A DNA stretch of 64,000 nucleotides from an uncultured Clostridia bacterium. Its GTDB lineage: Bacteria; Bacillota; Clostridia; Oscillospirales; SIG627. The stretch's first letter is position 1; every line of letters starts with the position of its first letter. The translations under genes and the position numbers were made by a program. Below the pieces are notes generated by a model. That model was not told the DNA's origin. It searched no databases and saw nothing but the letters and a program-made list of their open reading frames with translations. The DNA lies in assembly GCA_947589595.1 (NCBI GenBank), contig CANQBV010000008.1, positions 1-64,000 of the forward strand. Direction: 5' to 3'. Positions 35,129-44,772 of the stretch are shown one piece after another.

Positions 35129-35809
35129 TTATAATTCTCTTCGCTGATCGAAAAACTGTGCTTTGCCGCCGCGGATGACTTCGCACAAATCGAAAACGGA
35201 AGAAAGCCTTTCTTCAACCAAAAGGCCGCACATACGGGTATTGAAGCCGACGTGGTTATCGCTGCCGCAGCTTTGCGGGAGAGCATAGCTTTCGGCATAG
35301 AGACGCGCCATTTCGTTTTCGAAATCGGTGCGGTTGGCGTTGACGACCTCCACAGCGTCGGTAAGCTGCGGAATCAGGCGGATCGCGCGGATGTATTTGG
35401 CCGCACGGAACGGATGAGCGTGCACCAGAAAGCCGCCGGCCTCATGCGCAAGCTGCATATACTCTTCCACGCGCAGCTCTTTTAAGTTCGGCACGCTGCG
35501 CAGCCAGTCGGCAGAAAGGGCGTAAGTGATGATATCGGTGCCGAGATAGCCGTATTCAAATCCGAAAAAGACCTGGAGCCCCAGCTCTTTCCCTCTTTTT
35601 TCGGCGCGAAAAAAGCTGTTTTCTATGAATTCGACCTTTTTCTCCCAAGGCAGATCCTCCAGCCCGAATTTTGAGCTGATAGGAAAATGTTCGGTAAGAA
35701 CAATGCCCGTGTAGCCCTGCTGAACGTAGGCTTCCACCAACCCCTCTGCGGATATTTTGCCGCAGAAAGATCCGTCCGCAGAATGGCAGTGCGTTTCGTA
35801 GAGAAACAT
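35129..35809 (-). CDS. PHP-domain phosphoesterase
   Basis: The 226-residue protein has an N-terminal HxH metal motif (His7, His9 in ETHCHSADGSF), then VLTEHFP, FFGFEYGY, HAHPFRAAKY and a late SDNHVG. These supply the usual metal ligands of the polymerase-and-histidinol-phosphatase fold. It probably hydrolyses a small phosphate ester in the cytosol; histidinol phosphate or a nucleotide are possible substrates. Its start overlaps the stop of rpe (TAATG), so the two are co-translated. Confidence 0.82.
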   Translation of the reverse strand: MFLYETHCHSADGSFCGKISAEGLVEAYVQQGYTGIVLTEHFPISSKFGLEDLPWEKKVEFIENSFFRAEKRGKELGLQVFFGFEYGYLGTDIITYALSADWLRSVPNLKELRVEEYMQLAHEAGGFLVHAHPFRAAKYIRAIRLIPQLTDAVEVVNANRTDFENEMARLYAESYALPQSCGSDNHVGFNTRMCGLLVEERLSSVFDLCEVIRGGKAQFFDQRREL

Positions 35810-36453
35810 TATTTCAAAAATTCTCTGACCGTGGCGGCCACGTCCTTGGCGCCGAACACAGCGGAACCGGCAACCAGAACGTTCGCCCCTTTTTCTTTGA
35901 CGATCGCGGCGTTTTCCAGATTGATCCCGCCGTCAACTTCCAAATCAATTTTTCTGCCGCTTTCCTGAATATAGCCATTTAGCTTTTCCAAATTCGGCAT
36001 GGCTTCCGGCATGAATTTCTGTCCGCCGAAGCCAGGCTCGACTGTCATGACCAGGCACAGGTCGAGATCGGGAATGAAAGGCTTTAAAACAGCGGCGTCG
36101 GTGTGCGGTTTGACCGACATACCGGCGCGAATGCCAAAGGAATGGATCTTATCGATCACTTCCTTGTGGTTATCGCACGCTTCATAGTGGAAAGTGATGA
36201 TATCGGCGCCGTTTTTGGCAAAGGCTTCGATATAACGGATCGGATCCATAATCATCAGATGCACATCGAAAACGATATCGCTCACTTTGCGCAGTGAGCC
36301 GATCATATTCGGGCCGAGGGAAATATTCGGCACAAACATGCCGTCCATCACATCGAGGTGGAGGTACTGGGCGCCGTTTTCATGGACATTTTTTATTTCT
36401 TCGCCGAGACGAGAAAAATCCGCCGCTAAAAGCGAGGGGGCAATTTTGATCAT
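35809..36453 (-). CDS. rpe: Ribulose-phosphate 3-epimerase
   Basis: The 214-residue TIM-barrel enzyme interconverts ribulose-5-phosphate and xylulose-5-phosphate in the pentose phosphate pathway. Diagnostic segments are APSLLAADF, HLDVMDGMFVPN, FDVHLMI, VMTVEPGFGGQKF and LEVDGGI. The ATG ending at 36453 follows CAGGAG at 7 bases and gives the standard family N-terminus MIKIAPS; a start 10 codons earlier lacks a ribosome site. Confidence 0.95.
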   Translation of the reverse strand: MIKIAPSLLAADFSRLGEEIKNVHENGAQYLHLDVMDGMFVPNISLGPNMIGSLRKVSDIVFDVHLMIMDPIRYIEAFAKNGADIITFHYEACDNHKEVIDKIHSFGIRAGMSVKPHTDAAVLKPFIPDLDLCLVMTVEPGFGGQKFMPEAMPNLEKLNGYIQESGRKIDLEVDGGINLENAAIVKEKGANVLVAGSAVFGAKDVAATVREFLK

Positions 36454-36655
36454 ATGAAAACTCCTGAATTTATAAATTTGCAAGACCGGGGGGTGAGTGA
36501 CACCGGGGGAATTATATCATAAAATGAAAATGGATGCAACCGATTTCGCGGAGTTTTTTCTGCGATTTTTTTGTTTCAAATTCATTGCCGCGGCACAGGG
36601 CAGACGTTGAAAAACCAGGACTCTCACGAAAATCCCTGCAGCCGGGTAATTGAAG

Positions 36656-36684
36656 AACACCGCCGGGAAATTCCCGGCGGTGTT
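36656..36684 (-). terminator. Hairpin after the EF-G-like gene
   Basis: AACACCGCCGGGAA (36656-36669) pairs with TTCCCGGCGGTGTT (36671-36684). The T tract on the minus strand is short, so termination may be incomplete. It overlaps the region just past the stop codon. Confidence 0.65.
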
Positions 36685-36700
36685 TTGGATCCTTCTGCTT

Positions 36701-38767
36701 TTATTCAGCCTTTTCTTTTTTCGCAGCTTCAATGATTTTTTCCGCTACATTGGAGGGCGCTTCCTGGTATTCCTTGAAGTAGAAGGCAAAGGAACCCCTT
36801 CCCTGCGAAATGGCGCGGAGCGCATGTGCGAAATCGCCCATTTCCGCTTCTGGCACTTCGGCTTCGATGATACTGTACCCGCGTTTTTCTTCGGCCTGGT
36901 TCATGCCCAGGATCCGGCCGCGGCGCTTGTTTAAATCGCCGATGACATCGCCCATCAGAGAATCCGGAATGGTCACGCGCAGTTCGCCCACCGGCTCCAA
37001 AAGTACCGGAGCGCACTGCGGCAGTCCTTCGCGAAAGGCGATGGCGGCGGCCATTTTAAACGACATTTCCGAGGAGTCCACATCGTGATAGGAGCCATCG
37101 TAAAGATTGGCCGCCAGATTCACTACGGGGTAGCCCGCCAAAACGCCTTTACTCATGCATTCCAAAAGGCCCTTTTCCACAGCGGGATGGAAGTTCTTCG
37201 GCACAGATCCGCCGAAAATGGATTCGGTAAAGGTAAGGCCGGGCTCCTGTCCGGGCGAAAATTCGATCTTGACGTGGCCGTACTGACCGTGCCCGCCGGA
37301 TTGCTTTTTGTGCTTGCCCTCTACCTTGCAGGACTTGCGGATGGTTTCGCGGTAAGCGATCTTCTTTTCGACCAGCTCCACACCTACGCCGTAGCGGGAT
37401 TTGAGCTTTTCCAAGGTCACATCCAGGTGCGTGCCGCCGATACCGGTAAGCAGCATCTGTGAGGTTTCTTTATTGACTTCGTATCTTAAGGTTTTATCTT
37501 CATCCAGAATTCGGGAAATGCCGGAAGAGATTTTTTCTTCGTCGCCCTTGGCGAGAGGCTTCAATGCTTTCGTATAGAACGGCAGCGGATAGTCGATCCT
37601 GCGGTATTCCACATCGCCATTCCAGGAAAGCGTATCGCAGGTGTCCACGCCGGAAAGCTTGGCGGTATAGCCGATATCGCCGCAAGAGAGCTCCGTCACT
37701 TCCACGGACTGCTTGCCCTTCATCTGATAGAGCTTGGAAAGCTTGAGCGATTCGCCGGTACGGACGTTTTTCAGAGTCACGTCCGGACGAACGGTGCCGC
37801 TCATAACTTTAAAGAAGCTGGTTTTCCCCACAAACGGGTCGGCGACAGTCTTAAAGACAAAAACGGCGGGCGCGCCCTCCGGCTGGATCTCGATCGCGCT
37901 GCCGTCCTGCGCCGTTTCCGTTCCCTTGGCGCTGTGGCGCGGAAACGATTCGGAAATGGAATTGAGCAGCGTCCACACGCCCCACAGCCTGGTGGCGCAG
38001 CCGCAGAAGCACGGCACGATATCGCCGTGGATAATGCCTTCGTGCACGGCGTTGCGGATCTCATTGGCGGTAATTTCCTCCCCGCCGAAATACTTATTCA
38101 TTAAATCTTCATCGGTACCGGCAACAGCCTCGAGCAGCATTTCCCGGAATTTTCCCACGGCTTCATTCGATTCCTCGGGGATCGGCAGTACATGGTGCAT
38201 GCCCTTTTCATCAAAGGAATGGGCTTCCATATCGACCAGGTCGATCGCGCCGTGCACAGCGCCGTCCTTTACCATGGGAATGGTGATGGGGCAAATCGCG
38301 CGGCCGAATTTTTCGTGCAGCGCATCCAGAAGCTTGCCGAAGCGAGCCTCGTTATCGTCAAACTTATTTAAAAACAGCGCCTTGGGGATCCCGGCGCTTT
38401 CGGCAGCATCCCAGGCAAGCTCGGTGCCTACTTCAATGCCGGCTTTCGCGTCCAGCACGATAATGGCGCTGTCTGCCACACGCAGAGCCTGCGAAACCTC
38501 GCCTGCGAATTCGGAAAAGCCGGGAGTGTCGATGATATTGATTTTAATATCCTTCCACATCAGGGGCGCAAAGCCCGCCGTGATGGAGATTTTTCTTTTG
38601 ATCTCTTCGGGATCGGTATCGAAAGCGGAATTTCCGTCTGCGGTTTTTCCCAAGCGATCCGCGCCGCCGCACAAATAAAGCATGGCGTCGGCAAGGCTGG
38701 TTTTACCGGAACCGCTGTGTCCCAGCAAAGCTACGTCACGAATTCGTTTCATGTCAATGGAAGGCAT
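36701..38767 (-). CDS. EF-G-like translational GTPase (paralogue)
   Basis: The 688-residue protein has the five-domain EF-G plan. P loop GHSGSGKTS is at residues 16-24, and the G4 motif reads NKFD. Domain IV contains GGHGQYGHVKIEFSP and the C-terminus RRGRILGMNQAEEKRGYSIIEAEVPEAEM. Switch II reads DTPGF where translocase EF-G has DTPGH, so the His that positions the hydrolytic water is replaced. This matches EF-G2-type paralogues and not the main translocase. The start at 38767 follows AGAGGAA. It is outside any str operon, which fits a secondary factor of unknown exact role. Confidence 0.85.
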   Translation of the reverse strand: MPSIDMKRIRDVALLGHSGSGKTSLADAMLYLCGGADRLGKTADGNSAFDTDPEEIKRKISITAGFAPLMWKDIKINIIDTPGFSEFAGEVSQALRVADSAIIVLDAKAGIEVGTELAWDAAESAGIPKALFLNKFDDNEARFGKLLDALHEKFGRAICPITIPMVKDGAVHGAIDLVDMEAHSFDEKGMHHVLPIPEESNEAVGKFREMLLEAVAGTDEDLMNKYFGGEEITANEIRNAVHEGIIHGDIVPCFCGCATRLWGVWTLLNSISESFPRHSAKGTETAQDGSAIEIQPEGAPAVFVFKTVADPFVGKTSFFKVMSGTVRPDVTLKNVRTGESLKLSKLYQMKGKQSVEVTELSCGDIGYTAKLSGVDTCDTLSWNGDVEYRRIDYPLPFYTKALKPLAKGDEEKISSGISRILDEDKTLRYEVNKETSQMLLTGIGGTHLDVTLEKLKSRYGVGVELVEKKIAYRETIRKSCKVEGKHKKQSGGHGQYGHVKIEFSPGQEPGLTFTESIFGGSVPKNFHPAVEKGLLECMSKGVLAGYPVVNLAANLYDGSYHDVDSSEMSFKMAAAIAFREGLPQCAPVLLEPVGELRVTIPDSLMGDVIGDLNKRRGRILGMNQAEEKRGYSIIEAEVPEAEMGDFAHALRAISQGRGSFAFYFKEYQEAPSNVAEKIIEAAKKEKAE

Positions 38768-38984
38768 GTGTTTTTCCTCTTTCCCCAAACGGGGACCTTT
38801 CTGTTGTAAATCTTTCCCGGAAAAGGCCGGAAAAGGCAACGAAAATAATTTTCTCGTCACAATTTTATTATAATTCATTCACAGTTTAAATGCAATAATT
38901 TCTTTCATTTGTTTCATACAACAAATTACAAAAAAATTCAGGCAGAAAATTATGCATTTTGACAAAGTCCCTCCCGCCGCTTTC

Positions 38985-39935
38985 CTAAAGCGACAGGAGG
39001 GGCTTTCTTTCTTTTTCGGGAATGACAAGACGCAGCGCACCGGGCAAGATTTCGATTTCGGGGTCTTTTAATTCCGTGACCTCACCATCGAACTGCATGG
39101 TGACAGGCTTTTCGGCAAAGAGCTTTACTTTTTTGCAGCGCCGGTAGTGCACGCAGGGTATTTTCCCGATATGCTCGCCTCTTTTATAAATCGAAACGTA
39201 CTTCAAAAATTCCAGTCGGGAAATGGTTTTGATCGCAACCAGCTCAATGAGTCCGTCGCTGATATCGGCATAGGGCGTGGCCTGAAAGCCGCCGCCGTAG
39301 AACTTTCCGTTGCCGGCTACGGCGAGCACAATATTTTCGCCGATATCCTCCAGCGGTTTTCCGTCCGCTTCCACACGAATCTTGTTTTTCATCGCGGAAA
39401 GAAAGGAATAGCCCAGCGCAAGCTTATAGGCCATCGGTCCCGAAACCAGCGGAAAACGCTTGACCTTTTCCTGCCGTTTGGCGGTGATGGCGTCCAGCCC
39501 CACCGAAATGCTGTTGATGCTGTAGGCGCTGCCCGATTTTAAAACGTCGCACGGCACTTCCCTGCCGCGCACGCAGGCGGCGATATCCAGAAAGCGCTTC
39601 CTGGGAACCGGTTCGAGGGTGCGGATAAAATCATTCCCGCTGCCGATGGGCACGGGACAGACGGCCGCATTCGAGCATCCCACCGCGCCGTTGACCACCT
39701 CGTTCAAGGTGCCGTCGCCGCCGCAGGCGTAAACGCGCACCTTTCCGGCGTAATTTCGGCAGGCTTCACGGGTGAGCGTTACGGCGTCGCCGGGGCCTTT
39801 GGTTTTCAAAATCTCAAACTCCTCCCCCGGTGCGACGGCGGAAGAAAACGCGTCCCGGATCCGCGCAGTCAATTTCCCGGTACTGTCAACAATACCGGCG
39901 GCAGGATTGATAAGAAACAGGTGCAGGGTTTTCAT
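38985..39935 (-). CDS. Diacylglycerol kinase-family lipid kinase
   Basis: The 316-residue protein has the catalytic nucleotide loop GGDGT at residues 72-76. Family segments INPAAG, PIGSGNDF and ISDGLIEL, with a late FDGE, are present. It phosphorylates a membrane diacylglycerol or related lipid, returning it to phospholipid synthesis. The start follows AGGAGG. It lies 9 bases downstream of the U32 gene on the same strand, so the two are probably co-transcribed. Confidence 0.88.
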   Translation of the reverse strand: MKTLHLFLINPAAGIVDSTGKLTARIRDAFSSAVAPGEEFEILKTKGPGDAVTLTREACRNYAGKVRVYACGGDGTLNEVVNGAVGCSNAAVCPVPIGSGNDFIRTLEPVPRKRFLDIAACVRGREVPCDVLKSGSAYSINSISVGLDAITAKRQEKVKRFPLVSGPMAYKLALGYSFLSAMKNKIRVEADGKPLEDIGENIVLAVAGNGKFYGGGFQATPYADISDGLIELVAIKTISRLEFLKYVSIYKRGEHIGKIPCVHYRRCKKVKLFAEKPVTMQFDGEVTELKDPEIEILPGALRLVIPEKERKPLLSL

Positions 39936-39944
39936 GGCTTCCTC

Positions 39945-41630
39945 CTATTTGATTCTCCGGATCGGAAAAGGCGCTTCCTTTTCTTCCCGGTAAAGAGAAA
40001 TGATCTGCAGAACTTCTGCTTTGGATTCTGTGGTAAAAAGAAAATGCTTGCTGCGCAAATGATTCTTTTTGAGTTCCTTTTGGCGGTCGGCCATATAGAT
40101 CGGCACGGAATTGAGAACCAGGTCCCGTCCGCCCTCCTGCAGCACCGGGAAAACAACGCCCCGACGGTCGGAAAGCTTTTTGAAGGGCAGCTTCTTTTCC
40201 AGCAGCATGAGCGGGACTCTGCCGTAAACGATAATGCTTTTTTTACACGCCAGATCGCGCATTTGCGCCAGATTCAATTCCGGCGAAAGGATCATATCCT
40301 CCAGCTCGGGAAAGGCCAACGCCGCCTGGGAATTGCAGAGATTCAAGCGAAAATCGCCGTGCAGGCAAAGCCCTTTCCCCGCAAGGAGAGTCAGGTGTCC
40401 CGCATTCCCCACCAGCGCGTGCTGCGCGCCGTTTTGAAGGGCTTTTTCGATCTGCGTTTTTACTTTGCCGATTTCCGTATCCGGGATCACCGGCGGCATC
40501 ACAAAGCCCTGCGCTTTGGCGCCGTCAAATTTTTCCAGCGGCAGAAAAATAAGATCGAAAAAATCGGTTTCGGGAATGGCGGCAGGGGAAAAGAACCGCG
40601 CGGTGCGAAGAGGCTTTGCGGGAAAATGCGCCGGCTTCGGTACCGGCTCAGCCGGCTTCGGTTCTCTTTCCATGCAAATCGGAGCGCGGAGAGGCGCGCA
40701 ATCGGCAAAGCGAACGCTTTCTGCGGCGGTGTTTTTTTTATCCTCCTCGCGGCGGGTGCCGAGCATGGAAGCCGTAATCTTACCGGTAAAATAGCCGTTG
40801 GTAAAGCCGGAGCGGGAAAACACGCGCGCCAGGCTTTCGATCTCCTGCGGGGTGGCGTTTCGTTTTTCGTCCAAAAGGGTGCGGTAGGCACGCGTAACGG
40901 CGTACACATAGGAGGGAGATTTCATTCTTCCCTCGATTTTGAGGGATTCCACGCCGAGCGAGAGGATCTCCCGGACATTTCCGGCCAGGCACATATCTTT
41001 AAAACTCAGCGGATAGCCGCCGTTATACGGCAGGCGGCAGGGTTGGGCGCATTCGCCGCGGTTGCCGCTCCGCTCGCCGATGAAGCTGCTCATGAGGCAC
41101 TGGCCGGAATGGCAGGCGCAAATCGCGCCGTGGACAAACATTTCGATCGGGATCGGCGAATTTCGACACAAAAGGCGGATATTTTCCGCCGACAATTCCC
41201 GCGCACAGACCATACGGGAAAAGCCAAGTTCCCGCAGCTTTTCACCGGCAAGCGAATTGTGGACGGAAAGCTGCGTACTGGCGTGCAGCTCAAAATCCGG
41301 GAAATTTCGGCGGATCAGCCTCGTCAGACCGAGATCTGCCAAAATGAGCGCATCGCACCCGGCAAGGTACAGGCTTTCGGCAAAGCGCAGCGCTTCTTCC
41401 AGCTTGCGATCGAAAATCAGGGTATTGAGCGTAATAAAGACGCGCACTCCCCTTTCGTGGCAGCGATAGACTGTGCGCCTTGTGGCTTCGGGAGAAAAAT
41501 TTTTGGCGTGCATGCGGGCGTTGAACGCACTGCCGCCGAAATACACCGCGTCCGCGCCGCCGCGCAAAGCTGCCGTTACGGAATCTTCCCCGCCGACCGG
41601 CGCAAGCAGCTCGGGCACTTTTTGCAGCAT
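39945..41630 (-). CDS. U32 family peptidase-like protein
   Basis: The 561-residue protein carries the U32 signature EMFVHGAICACHSGQCLMSS near residues 163-182, followed by NRGECAQPCRLPY. These cysteines probably hold an Fe-S cluster. Members studied in other bacteria (RlhA, TrhP) hydroxylate rRNA or tRNA bases using prephenate, so a nucleic-acid role is more likely than proteolysis. The C-terminal 230 residues are an extra barrel-like region seen in longer members. The start follows GAGAG. Confidence 0.85.
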   Translation of the reverse strand: MLQKVPELLAPVGGEDSVTAALRGGADAVYFGGSAFNARMHAKNFSPEATRRTVYRCHERGVRVFITLNTLIFDRKLEEALRFAESLYLAGCDALILADLGLTRLIRRNFPDFELHASTQLSVHNSLAGEKLRELGFSRMVCARELSAENIRLLCRNSPIPIEMFVHGAICACHSGQCLMSSFIGERSGNRGECAQPCRLPYNGGYPLSFKDMCLAGNVREILSLGVESLKIEGRMKSPSYVYAVTRAYRTLLDEKRNATPQEIESLARVFSRSGFTNGYFTGKITASMLGTRREEDKKNTAAESVRFADCAPLRAPICMEREPKPAEPVPKPAHFPAKPLRTARFFSPAAIPETDFFDLIFLPLEKFDGAKAQGFVMPPVIPDTEIGKVKTQIEKALQNGAQHALVGNAGHLTLLAGKGLCLHGDFRLNLCNSQAALAFPELEDMILSPELNLAQMRDLACKKSIIVYGRVPLMLLEKKLPFKKLSDRRGVVFPVLQEGGRDLVLNSVPIYMADRQKELKKNHLRSKHFLFTTESKAEVLQIISLYREEKEAPFPIRRIK

Positions 41631-41881
41631 GGCTTCTCTCCCCTTTCCACATTCTGTTTTTCATCATATCATAGAAACGGAAAAATGAAAAGAAGTTTCG
41701 AAAAAAATGGAACAGCGGAATTTTTTGCCGAAAAATCTATTCAAAAAACAAAATGTATTCTATAACAAAAGGATATGATTTCAATCGTCGTGTCGGCTTG
41801 ACTTTTTCGGTCGAATGCTATAAAATCTATAGGAACTTTTTGGTGCAAATCCATAATAAAATATGAAACGAGGAAAAATTT

Positions 41882-43264
41882 ATGTTTTTGGATTCCGGCA
41901 TTATCCCCGTTGCGGGACTTACCTTTCTGTTGTTCGCCGTCTTTGCGATCGCTGCGATCGGCTATGCGCTCGGCAGAGTGACCGTCAAGGGCGTGTGCCT
42001 CGGCACGGCGGGCGTATTTATCATTGCGATTCTGTTCGGCTGCTTTTTCTACGACAGACTGGGCACGGCGACAAGCGGTTATACCTCCAACGCCCTGAAG
42101 ATTGTTGAAAACATAGGCTTGGCGCTGTTTGTAACGGCGGTCGGCTTTATTGCAGGCCCGAAGTTTTTCGGTAATTTGAAAAAGAATTTTAAATCCTACG
42201 TTTCCTTGGGCCTGATCATCATCCTGGCGGGTGCGATCGCCGCCGTTTCCTGCATTTATATTGGCAGAGCAATCAACGGCGACAAAGCGAACGAATATTC
42301 CGAAGCTGTGATTACCGACGTTGTCGCTGAGATCCGCGAAGAAATGCCGGAGCTTTCCGACGAGGAAGCAAGAGAGCTTGCCGTTCAGGCTCTGGCGGCG
42401 AAAGAAGCCGAATCGAACGGAGAATACACCGTTCCCACCAACAATGACGAAACCACCGCGATGGTAGTCGGCCTGCTTTCCGGCTCCCTGACCTCTACCC
42501 CGGCCTTTTCCGCTGCGAAAGCCACAGTGGCGACCGACCTTGAGGACATTGTTTCCGTCGGTCACGGGATTGCCTATATCTTCGGCGTAATCGGCGTGGT
42601 GCTGTTTGTGCAGCTGATTCCGAAAATGCAGAAGGCCGATATGGCCGCGGAGCGTGCCAAGCTGGTGCAGGTCGCAGAGGGCGAAAAGAAAAAGTACACC
42701 GGCAAGCTCATTCACATGGATGAATTCGGCTTTATGCCCTTTGCGCTGGCAACCGCGCTCGGCATTGTAATCGGCTCGATCAAGATCCCGCTTTCCGGCC
42801 AGGGCTTCAGCGGCACCTGCTTCAGCCTCGGCACCACCGGCGGCTGCCTTTTGGTCTCGCTGATTTTCGGTCACTTCAACCACGTCGGACCGGTTTCCGT
42901 GATGCCGAAGGAAGGGACGCTGAAAGTATTCCGCGAGCTCGGTCTGATGCTCTTCCTCATTGGTGCGGGCATCGCCGGCGGCGCGAAGTTCGTTTCGCAA
43001 TTCTCGATCACCTACTTCCTCTACGGCGTATGGATGACGATCCTGCCCATGGTAGTCGGGTACCTGATCGCCAAATATCTCATGAAGCTTTCGCTTCTGA
43101 ATAACCTCGGTTCGATCACCGGCGGTATGACCTCCACTCCCGCTCTCGGTACGCTGATCAGCGTAGCCGGCACGGAGGACGTGGCTTCCGCCTATGCAGC
43201 CACCTACCCCGTGGCGCTGATCGCCGTGGTGCTGGTTTCCCAGTTCCTGGTCATCCTGTTCTAA
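41882..43264 (+). CDS. AspT/YidE-family (Asp-Al_Ex) transporter without RCK domains
   Basis: The 460-residue membrane protein is built from two Asp-Al_Ex halves, each with the conserved signature (GSLTSTPAF near residue 200 and GGMTSTPALG near 418). The family includes the aspartate:alanine exchanger of lactic acid bacteria. Typical members carry two TrkA_C/RCK domains between the halves. Here only short hydrophilic stretches are present (residues 130-190, and around 255-285), so the regulatory domains are missing. The start follows GAGGAAAAA. The substrate is probably an amino acid or dicarboxylate, but that is uncertain. Confidence 0.8.
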   Translation: MFLDSGIIPVAGLTFLLFAVFAIAAIGYALGRVTVKGVCLGTAGVFIIAILFGCFFYDRLGTATSGYTSNALKIVENIGLALFVTAVGFIAGPKFFGNLKKNFKSYVSLGLIIILAGAIAAVSCIYIGRAINGDKANEYSEAVITDVVAEIREEMPELSDEEARELAVQALAAKEAESNGEYTVPTNNDETTAMVVGLLSGSLTSTPAFSAAKATVATDLEDIVSVGHGIAYIFGVIGVVLFVQLIPKMQKADMAAERAKLVQVAEGEKKKYTGKLIHMDEFGFMPFALATALGIVIGSIKIPLSGQGFSGTCFSLGTTGGCLLVSLIFGHFNHVGPVSVMPKEGTLKVFRELGLMLFLIGAGIAGGAKFVSQFSITYFLYGVWMTILPMVVGYLIAKYLMKLSLLNNLGSITGGMTSTPALGTLISVAGTEDVASAYAATYPVALIAVVLVSQFLVILF

Positions 43265-43277
43265 AACGCAGTCATAC

Positions 43278-43312
43278 AAAACCGGTGCGGGCTATCTCGC
43301 GCCGGTTTTTTT
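43278..43312 (+). terminator. Terminator after the AspT-like gene
   Basis: AAACCGGTGCG pairs with CGCGCCGGTTT, with one small bulge, and is followed by seven T. Confidence 0.85.
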
Positions 43313-43363
43313 CTTTTCTTGCAGGTTTGTCAAGGATGAGTTGAATCCTACACACAAAATTTC

Positions 43364-43393
43364 TTGACGAAGTTTGGCAAAATGTGATAGAAT
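43364..43393 (+). promoter_or_regulatory. Predicted promoter of the miaB-mutS-mutL unit
   Basis: TTGACG (43364-43369), an 18-base spacer and TAGAAT (43388-43393). Confidence 0.7.
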
Positions 43394-43428
43394 AGATTAA
43401 ATTATTATAAAGGAAAATTTTTGCCGAA

Positions 43429-44772
43429 ATGAGGTCCAATCGATTCGTTTACATCCGCACCTTCGGCTGTCAGCAGAACGAGGCCGACAGCGAAACGATC
43501 CTCGGAATTTGCGAAACACGCGGCTTTTTGCCGACGGAGCAAATGGAGGAAGCGGATCTGATCCTGTTTAACACCTGCGCGGTGCGCGAGCACGCGGAGC
43601 TCAAGGCGCTCTCCACCACGGGGCAGCTAAAGCATTTAAAGGAGAAAAATCCCGCGCTCAAGATTGGTTTGTGCGGGTGCATGGTGCAGCAGGAGCACCG
43701 CAAGGAGGATGTCAAAAACAAATATCCTTACGTGGATTTCTGCTTCGGCACCAATATGATGCCGCGCCTGGGCGAAATTTTGGACGAGGTGCTTTCCTCC
43801 TCCAAGCGCCGGTTTTATATTGAAGATTACAAAGAAAACCCCGGCGCAATCTGCGAGGGGCTGCCGGTAGAACGAAAATTTTCCTATAAAGCCTACGTCT
43901 CCATTATGTACGGGTGCAACAATTTCTGCACCTATTGCATCGTTCCCTATGTGCGCGGACGGGAGCGGAGCCGCGAGCCGGAAAAGATCGTCAATGAAGT
44001 GGAAAAGCTGATTCGGTCCGGCTGCAAGGAAATCACGCTTTTGGGGCAGAACGTCAATTCCTACGGCAAGGACTTGCCCTCTCCCCTCTCCTTTGCTGAG
44101 CTGCTGGATCGCATTTGCCAAATTCAAGGCGATTACGTCGTAAAATTTATGACCTCGCACCCGAAAGACGCCACGCTCGCTCTTTTCGACGTGATGGCAA
44201 AATACCCGCAGATGGAGCGGCACTTTCATTTGCCGATCCAATCCGGCTCGGACGTCATTTTAAAGAAAATGAACCGCCATTACACGGCGAAGGACTTTTT
44301 TGCTCTGTGCGATGCACTCCGTGAACGGATGCCGGAGATTGCAATCACGACCGATATCATTGTCGGGTTTCCGGGCGAAACGGAAGAAGACTTTCGGCAA
44401 ACGCTTGCCGCCATGGAGCAATGCCGGTTTGACGGGGTATTCAGTTTTATCTATTCCCCGCGCAAGGGCACGCCGGCGGCGGAGCTGCCCGGCAGACTGC
44501 CCGAGGAGGTTTTAAAGGACCGCATGGCGCGGCTTTTGGAGCTGCAGCAGAAAATTGCCACCGAAAACAATGAAAAGCTGATCGGGAAAACGCTGCGCGC
44601 GCTCTGCGAGGGCGAAAGCAAAACCGACGCCGCTTTTCTTTCCGCCCGTACGGATTCCGGCAAACTGATCCACTTTCCGAAGCCGGAGGGCGAGGATCTG
44701 ACCGGGCAGTACGTGCAGATTAAGATCCGGGAAGCCCGCGCGATCATGCTGATAGGAGAAAAACAAAAATGA
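43429..44772 (+). CDS. miaB: tRNA-2-methylthio-N6-dimethylallyladenosine synthase
   Basis: The 447-residue radical SAM methylthiotransferase modifies A37 of tRNAs that read UNN codons. The first cluster is held by Cys14, Cys50 and Cys84. The radical SAM motif CNNFCTYC places Cys163, Cys167 and Cys170. A C-terminal TRAM domain is present (residues about 375-440). The stop overlaps the start of mutS (ATGA), an arrangement I recall from other Clostridia. The N-terminus is shorter than in Bacillus MiaB. Confidence 0.95.
   Translation: MRSNRFVYIRTFGCQQNEADSETILGICETRGFLPTEQMEEADLILFNTCAVREHAELKALSTTGQLKHLKEKNPALKIGLCGCMVQQEHRKEDVKNKYPYVDFCFGTNMMPRLGEILDEVLSSSKRRFYIEDYKENPGAICEGLPVERKFSYKAYVSIMYGCNNFCTYCIVPYVRGRERSREPEKIVNEVEKLIRSGCKEITLLGQNVNSYGKDLPSPLSFAELLDRICQIQGDYVVKFMTSHPKDATLALFDVMAKYPQMERHFHLPIQSGSDVILKKMNRHYTAKDFFALCDALRERMPEIAITTDIIVGFPGETEEDFRQTLAAMEQCRFDGVFSFIYSPRKGTPAAELPGRLPEEVLKDRMARLLELQQKIATENNEKLIGKTLRALCEGESKTDAAFLSARTDSGKLIHFPKPEGEDLTGQYVQIKIREARAIMLIGEKQK

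Noticed and set aside
39921-41765. A 614-codon open frame on the plus strand opposite the U32 gene
   Set aside because: It is antisense to a gene with clear family motifs, has no ribosome site and shows no family features; GC-rich codon structure keeps the opposite frame open.
41741-43279. A 512-codon minus-strand frame opposite the AspT-like gene
   Set aside because: Its His/Gly/Asp-rich sequence is the expected mirror of a membrane protein gene; no start signal or motif.
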